64,000 nucleotides of DNA, taken from Solirubrobacterales bacterium (lineage in GTDB: Bacteria > Actinomycetota > Thermoleophilia > Solirubrobacterales > 70-9). Both the position numbers and the translations under genes were made by a program. Numbering within the stretch: the first letter of the stretch is position 1; the number at the start of each line of letters is the position of its first letter. The notes beneath the pieces are model-generated. The model was given only the letters and a program-made list of their open reading frames with translations. It was not told the origin of the DNA and did not search any database. Of the stretch, positions 59,633-64,000 are shown piece after piece. The stretch lies in assembly GCA_025936755.1 (NCBI GenBank), contig JAICSS010000002.1:81845-145844 (forward strand), in the 5' to 3' direction.

Positions 59633-60423
59633 AGGTCGTTCGCCCGCGTGCCCGTGAGGGCGGCGACGACCGAGGCGGCGGCGCGGGGACGGGCTCCGGA
59701 CTGGACGAGGTGGCGGAGGGCGTCGACGGCGAAGCCGACGTCTTTGTCGTGCTCGGAGGAGGCGGCCGGGGCGATGACGAGGACCAGCTCCCCTTTGACG
59801 TCGCCGCGGAAGCGGCGGGCGAGTTCGGCGAGGGTGCCGCGGGCGACCTCCTCGTGGACCTTGGTCAGCTCGCGGCAGACGGCGGCGTCGCGGTCGGGCG
59901 CCAGGGAGGCGAGGGCGGCGAGGGACTCGCCGACGCGGCGGGGCGACTCGAAGGCGACGACGGTCTCGGCCGAGCGCAGGACCCGCTCCATCTCCCCCGC
60001 CCGCCGCGGCAGGAAGCCCTCGAAGCGCCACTTGTCGGTCGGCAGGCCGGAGGCGACCAGCGCCACCGGGATCACCGAGGGGCCGGGCAGCACCGTCACC
60101 TCGAGCGCGCGGTCGATGCAGCGGCGGATCAGCTTGAAGCCGGGATCGGAGATTCCCGGCATCCCGGCGTCGGAGACGAGGGCGACGACGTCGCCGCGCT
60201 CGATCCGCTGCGAGAGCTCGACCGCGCGGGCGCTTTCGTTGCCCTCGTGGAAGGAGACGAGCCGCGGCGCCGGGCGGATCCGCAGCTTGTCGAGCAGGCC
60301 GCCGGTGCGGCGGGTGTCCTCGCAGGCGATGAAGTCGGCGCTGACCAGCGCTTCGCGGACCCGCGGGGTGACGTCGTCGAGGTTTCCGATCGGGGTCGGG
60401 CAGACGACGAGGCAGCCCGGCAT
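59596..60423 (-). CDS. rsmI: 16S rRNA 2'-O-methyltransferase RsmI
   Basis: A 275-residue tetrapyrrole-methylase-fold enzyme that methylates C1402 of 16S rRNA. Family marks: LVVCPTPIGNLDDVTPRVREAL, ACEDTRRTGGLL, LVSDAGMPGISDPG, VLPGPSVIPVALVASGLPTD, FEGFLPRR and ESPRRVGESL, then RELTKVHEEVARG. Its ATG overlaps the stop of the glucokinase gene by one base. Confidence 0.95.
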   Translation of the reverse strand: MPGCLVVCPTPIGNLDDVTPRVREALVSADFIACEDTRRTGGLLDKLRIRPAPRLVSFHEGNESARAVELSQRIERGDVVALVSDAGMPGISDPGFKLIRRCIDRALEVTVLPGPSVIPVALVASGLPTDKWRFEGFLPRRAGEMERVLRSAETVVAFESPRRVGESLAALASLAPDRDAAVCRELTKVHEEVARGTLAELARRFRGDVKGELVLVIAPAASSEHDKDVGFAVDALRHLVQSGARPRAAASVVAALTGTRANDLYKALTGREARR

Positions 60424-61382
60424 CAGGCCGCGGCCCCGGCGAGCTCGCGCCGCGCCATCGCCGCGGCGCCGATCATGCCGGCATCGTTGCCGAGGGTCGC
60501 CTCGAGGATCGGCGTCTCGTTCATCGGCCGCAGCGCCCGTTCGCGCACTTCGCGCCGCGCCGGCTCCAGCAACAGGTCGCCGGCGGCGATCACCCCGCCC
60601 CCGACGACGATCGCGTTCGGCTGGAAGACGTTGGCGAAGCTCGAGCAGGCCACCCCGAGCCGGCCGCCGATCAGGTCGAAGACGCCGATCGCGAGCTCGT
60701 CGCCGGCCAGCGCCGCCGCGGTCACGGCCTTGCCGTCGATCTCCCCCCCTTCGGCCAGCACCTTCCCCAGCGCCGAGTCAGGGGCGCTTTCGGCCGCCGC
60801 CCGGCCCTCGCGACCGAGCGCGGTCCCGGAGGCCAGCGACTCGACGCAACCGTGGTTGGGGCAGTTGCCCTGGCAGGGCGGGCCGTCGGCCTGGATGACG
60901 ACGTGGCCGAGCTCGGCCCCGGCGCCGGTCGAGCCGCGGTAGATCTCGCCGCCGAGGATGAGCCCGCCGCCGATCCCGGTGCCGACGGTCAGCATCACCA
61001 TGTGGGGCTTCCCCTGGGCGGCGCCGTAGAGGTACTCGGCGAGGGCGGCGACGTTGCCGTCGTTGTCGACGAAGACCGGCAGGCCGACCCGCTCGCTGAC
61101 GATGTCGCGGATCGCCAGGTCGGCGAGCGGCAGGTTGACGGCGGAGACGGCGACCCCCTCGTCGTGGTCGATCGTCGCCGGGATCCCGAGCCCGACCGCG
61201 GCGGCGCCGGGGCGCGCGTCCCGCGCCTCCGTGACCTCGCGGACCAGCAACTCGACCAGCTCGTCCTCGGTCTGGCCGGTCGACGCCTCGCGCTGCTCGT
61301 AGAGCGGTTCGGTGCCGGCGAGGACCCCGACCAGCATCTTCGTGCCGCCGAGATCTACCCCGATCGTTTCCGTGTCGCTCAC
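60423..61382 (-). CDS. ROK-family glucokinase
   Basis: A 319-residue sugar kinase: ATP motif IGVDLGGTKMLVGVL, VFVDNDGNVAALAEY with the catalytic Asp, MLTVGTGIGGGLILGG, GAELGHVVIQADGPPCQGNCPNHGCVESLASG with the ROK zinc Cys set, and C-terminal VVGGGVIAAGDLLLEP. Phosphorylates glucose with ATP. It is divergent from the LCP gene and coupled to rsmI downstream. Confidence 0.92.
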   Translation of the reverse strand: MSDTETIGVDLGGTKMLVGVLAGTEPLYEQREASTGQTEDELVELLVREVTEARDARPGAAAVGLGIPATIDHDEGVAVSAVNLPLADLAIRDIVSERVGLPVFVDNDGNVAALAEYLYGAAQGKPHMVMLTVGTGIGGGLILGGEIYRGSTGAGAELGHVVIQADGPPCQGNCPNHGCVESLASGTALGREGRAAAESAPDSALGKVLAEGGEIDGKAVTAAALAGDELAIGVFDLIGGRLGVACSSFANVFQPNAIVVGGGVIAAGDLLLEPARREVRERALRPMNETPILEATLGNDAGMIGAAAMARRELAGAAA

Positions 61383-61441
61383 GAGGAGCGGGAGGCTGGA
61401 AGGCGAATAACCGGCTGCATCGCCATGATTTCTAGCCTTTC

Positions 61442-62671
61442 ATGAGCCCGGACGACGAGCAGCGGCCCCCCGGGCCGCCCGAATACGAGCCCGAGTACAA
61501 GGTCTACCGCTCCCGCAAGGGGCTGTTTTCGCGCTTGAAAGGCGCGGATCTGTCGTCCTTGCGGGACCGTGCAAGGCTGCCTTCACGCGGGCCGCGCCGG
61601 CAGAAGGAGCCGCGCCGGCAGCGACCGAAGGCGCCGTTCGACGTCCGCCGCGTTCTCAAATGGGTCGGGATCGCGGCCCTCGCCTGGATCCTGATCGGCC
61701 TCGTCGCCTTCGGGATCTCGGCCCAGATCCAGTCCTTCAAGCTCTCCGGCGAAGCCCGCGACGCCCTCCACGGCAACCCCTTCCTTCTGGTCAAGCCGCA
61801 GACGATCCTCGTCCTCGGCACCGACGCGCGGCCGCCCGGCAGCGGCGACAAGGAAGTCTCCGAGAAGTGCTTCGAACAGCAGTCGAAGGGCGAGAAGCCG
61901 CACTCTCCCTGCTACGAAGGCGAATTCCGCGCCGACACCCTGATGCTGGTGCGCGCCGGCGGCGGCGCCTTCCGCAAACTCTCGATCCCCCGCGACACCT
62001 TCGCCGAAATACCCGGTCACACGCCGACGAAAATCAACGCCGCCTTCGCCTACGGCGGCGCCGCCCTGCAGATCAAGACGATCGAAGGGTTCCTCGGGAT
62101 CCAGATCGACCACGTCGCGATCGTCGACTTCACCGGCTTCGAAGACCTGATCGACGCGGTCGGGGGGGTCAAGGTGAACGTCCCGGTCAAGCTCTGCGCC
62201 GACATCTCCGGCGGCGCCGGCGGCGGCCAGGGGGGCGTCAGCATCCGACTGCACAAGGGCGAGAACACCCTCGACGGCGAAAAGGCCCTCGCCTACTCGC
62301 GGGTCCGCCACGTCAGCGAATGCCCCGGCCCCGGCAAGAGCGTCTATTCGCTCGGCGGCTACGACGACCTCGACCGCGAGAAGGCCCAGCAGGAAGTGAT
62401 CAGCGGGATCAAGAGCCGCCTCACCGACCCGCTCCGCCTCCCCTACAACTTCATCCACGGCCCGATCATCGGCTGGGACGCGCCGAAGGCGTTCGTCAGC
62501 GACATGGGCTTCTTCACGATGCCGCAGCTGATCCTCTCGGCGGCGATCGGCGGCAGCGCCCCCGCCGAAGTCCTCTGCAGCAAGGGCGAATGCGGCGAAG
62601 GCCCCGGCGGCTCGTTCGAAGTCCCCGACTCCGTCCGCCGCAAGGCCGTCCACAAGTTCCTCAACGGCTAG
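61442..62671 (+). CDS. LytR-CpsA-Psr (LCP) family wall-polymer ligase
   Basis: A 409-residue protein: basic cytoplasmic tail, one anchor helix (LKWVGIAALAWILIGLVAFGI), then the LCP domain with ILVLGTDARP, RADTLMLV, LSIPRDTFAEIPGHTPTKINAAFAYGG and EKALAYSRVRHV, including the Arg/Asp set that binds pyrophosphoryl lipids. It attaches wall glycopolymers to peptidoglycan. An insert with two Cys (SEKCFEQQSKGEKPHSPCYE) follows the first motif and may form a disulfide, and more Cys lie near the C terminus. Confidence 0.92.
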   Translation: MSPDDEQRPPGPPEYEPEYKVYRSRKGLFSRLKGADLSSLRDRARLPSRGPRRQKEPRRQRPKAPFDVRRVLKWVGIAALAWILIGLVAFGISAQIQSFKLSGEARDALHGNPFLLVKPQTILVLGTDARPPGSGDKEVSEKCFEQQSKGEKPHSPCYEGEFRADTLMLVRAGGGAFRKLSIPRDTFAEIPGHTPTKINAAFAYGGAALQIKTIEGFLGIQIDHVAIVDFTGFEDLIDAVGGVKVNVPVKLCADISGGAGGGQGGVSIRLHKGENTLDGEKALAYSRVRHVSECPGPGKSVYSLGGYDDLDREKAQQEVISGIKSRLTDPLRLPYNFIHGPIIGWDAPKAFVSDMGFFTMPQLILSAAIGGSAPAEVLCSKGECGEGPGGSFEVPDSVRRKAVHKFLNG

Positions 62672-62677
62672 CGCCAG

Positions 62678-62723
62678 CGCTCGCTGAGTTTCGGGCGCTA
62701 TGGCGCCCACTACTTAGCGAGCG
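62678..62723 (+). repeat. hairpin of a small dispersed family (copy B)
   Basis: An outer stem CGCTCGCT (62678-62685) / AGCGAGCG (62716-62723) surrounds GAGT TTC GGGCGC TATG GCGCCC ACT (62686-62711). The inner part matches copy A at 41544-41568 in arms and loop. It lies between the convergent LCP and FmdB-type genes and probably also ends transcription. Confidence 0.65.
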
Positions 62724-62726
62724 TCG

Positions 62727-63035
62727 TCAGTCGGCGGTTGACGCGGCCGGCTTGGAGTCGGACTTCGACTCGCTCTTGCCGGAGTCCGGCTTCGACTCCG
62801 AGGAACCCGACCCGCCCGAATCGCCGCTGGACTCCGAGCCGCCGTTGCCGCCGCCCCGCTTGGTCTTGTAATCGGTGTTGTGGAAGCCGGAGCCCTTGAA
62901 GTGGATCGCCGGCGGGGTCAGCACCCGAGAGGCCGGGGCGCCGCACTCCTCGCAGGCGGTCAGCGGCTCGTCGGTCATCCGCTGGATCGCGTCGAAGACG
63001 TGGCCGTTCTCGCATTTGTACTCGTAGATGGGCAT
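62727..63035 (-). CDS. FmdB-type zinc ribbon protein
   Basis: A 102-residue protein. The N terminus [18 protein letters not shown] with [13 protein letters not shown] is the CxxG/CxxC putative regulatory (FmdB) zinc ribbon; here the first CxxC reads C-E-N-G-H, with His as likely ligand. [11 protein letters not shown] is the usual end of the domain. A Ser/Gly/Lys/Asp-rich disordered tail follows. Function unknown. Confidence 0.88.
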   Translation of the reverse strand: MPIYEYKCENGHVFDAIQRMTDEPLTACEECGAPASRVLTPPAIHFKGSGFHNTDYKTKRGGGNGGSESSGDSGGSGSSESKPDSGKSESKSDSKPAASTAD

Positions 63036-63073
63036 GGGGCTGCGGGATTATCGCAGCCGCTACCGTTCCCGCC

Positions 63074-64000
63074 ATGGCGACCGAGCAGGGAACGCGACCG
63101 ACCGAGGTGACGATGGAGGAGATCGTGGCGCTGTGCAAACGGCGCGGCTTCGTCTTCCCCTCCTCGGAGATCTACGGCGGCCTCGGCTCGACCTACGACT
63201 ACGGCCACTACGGCGTCCTGCTGAAGAACAACGTCAAGGCCGAGTGGTGGAAGGCGATGCTGCAGGAGCGCGACGACATCGTCGCCCTGGACTCGGCGAT
63301 CCTCCAGCACCCGCGCGTCTGGGAGGCCTCGGGCCACCTCGAAGGCTTCACCGACCCGCTGGTCCAGTGCCTCGGCAAGTGCAAGCGGCGCTGGCGCGAG
63401 GACCACCTGCGCGAGGCGGTCGAGGCCGAAGGCGGCGACCCGAGCGCGGAGCTGCGCTGCCCGGAGTGCGGCGGCGAGCTCTCCGAGCCGCGCCAGTTCA
63501 ACCTCATGTTCGAAACCCACGTCGGCCCCGTCGCCGAGGAGGGCTCGACCGTCTACCTGCGCCCGGAGACGGCGCAGGGCATCTTCATCAACTTCAAGAA
63601 CGTGCTCGGCTTCGCCCGCAAGAAGCCGCCGTTCGGGATCGCCCAGGTCGGCAAGTCCTTCCGCAACGAGATCACCCCCGGCAACTTCATCTTCCGCACC
63701 CGCGAGTTCGAGCAGATGGAGATGGAGTACTTCGTGCCCCCGGCCGACGTTGACAAGTGGCACCAGCACTGGATGGCCGAGCGCGAGCGCTGGTACACAG
63801 ATCTCGGCATCCGCCCCGACCACCTGCGCCTGCGCGCCCACGGCGAGGACGAGCTCTCCCACTATTCCTCGGCGACGAGCGACATCGAGTACCTCTTCCC
63901 GATCGGCTGGTCGGAGCTGGAGGGGATCGCCAACCGCGGCGACTTCGACCTCACCCAGCACGCCAAGTTCAGCGGCGAGAAGCTCGAGTACTTCGACCAG
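63074..64000 (+). CDS. glyS: glycyl-tRNA synthetase, N-terminal part (runs off the window)
   Basis: 309 codons of a class II dimeric GlyRS are present and the frame is open at the right edge. Blocks: [54 protein letters not shown], a zinc-like [10 protein letters not shown], motif 2 region [53 protein letters not shown] and [15 protein letters not shown] at 63074, 38 bp from the divergent FmdB-type gene. Confidence 0.95.
   Translation, partial: MATEQGTRPTEVTMEEIVALCKRRGFVFPSSEIYGGLGSTYDYGHYGVLLKNNVKAEWWKAMLQERDDIVALDSAILQHPRVWEASGHLEGFTDPLVQCLGKCKRRWREDHLREAVEAEGGDPSAELRCPECGGELSEPRQFNLMFETHVGPVAEEGSTVYLRPETAQGIFINFKNVLGFARKKPPFGIAQVGKSFRNEITPGNFIFRTREFEQMEMEYFVPPADVDKWHQHWMAERERWYTDLGIRPDHLRLRAHGEDELSHYSSATSDIEYLFPIGWSELEGIANRGDFDLTQHAKFSGEKLEYFDQ

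Overview
The window is chromosomal DNA from a very G+C-rich actinobacterium, most likely a member of the Thermoleophilia (Solirubrobacterales or a relative). The evidence is the actinobacterial qcrCAB genes with the PDWY quinol-site motif, actinobacterial housekeeping gene order (glmU-prs ... rplY-pth-mfd-eno-divIC-ppx and rsmI/metG/tatD/rsmA/ispE), heavy use of GTG starts with 4-bp start/stop overlaps, and small secreted or membrane families that I associate with this class. The class assignment is inference from gene content; no rRNA gene is present.

Layout. 1-6037: a respiratory operon on the + strand, holding the 3' end of coxB, a divergent coxA, a small membrane protein, a CtaG-like assembly factor, and the menaquinol-cytochrome c reductase genes qcrC, qcrA and qcrB. 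6151-10620: a Crp/Fnr-type regulator, a STAS anti-sigma-antagonist-like protein, two secreted proteins, and a TlpA-like plus Sco1 pair that probably matures the copper centre of the oxidase. 10803-18577: a 7.7-kb genomic island inserted in the 3' half of the initiator tRNA gene, bounded by 43-bp direct repeats. It is visibly lower in G+C and carries a DNA modification/restriction set: a PD-(D/E)XK restriction endonuclease candidate, one protein made of two complete duplicated m5C methyltransferases, a Vsr nickase, an OLD-family ATPase-TOPRIM nuclease and a second small nuclease candidate. No intact integrase is present. This is the most interesting accessory system here.

18536-31360: initiator tRNA, ppx, a candidate structured RNA, a thiamine-diphosphate enzyme, tRNA-Leu, an ECF sigma factor fused to an anti-sigma-like zinc finger and membrane anchor, an R2-like ligand-binding oxidase, a metallo-beta-lactamase-fold protein, a catalytically dead rhomboid, class I aldolase, a thermonuclease and a large GT-C-like membrane protein. 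31361-44732: core genes on the - strand (divIC, eno, a parvulin-type PPIase, mfd, enoyl-CoA hydratase, pth, rplY, a GDPD phosphodiesterase, prs, glmU) with a + strand ubiB-like kinase. 44770-52763: lipid and membrane functions (HdeD-like, DUF1206, diacylglycerol kinase-like, three PAP2-domain proteins, one fused to DedA), an HNH nuclease next to tRNA-Gln, and a PucR-type regulator. 52760-64000: ispE, rsmA, tatD, a secreted phosphoesterase, an FMN alpha-hydroxyacid oxidase, metG, a membrane protein, rsmI, a ROK glucokinase, an LCP protein, an FmdB-type zinc ribbon, and the 5' part of glyS.

Recurrent oddities. Two core genes (pth, GDPD) have no ATG, GTG or TTG upstream of their conserved N termini and appear to start at CTG right at the stop codon of the preceding gene. 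A small family of related hairpins (GAGYTTCGG...GCTAT...) sits at two convergent gene junctions and inside one coding sequence. The leader of mfd can fold a 14-bp stem over its ribosome binding site. Coordinates and starts were worked out by hand-reading; functions rest on motifs and remembered family features, not on searches.
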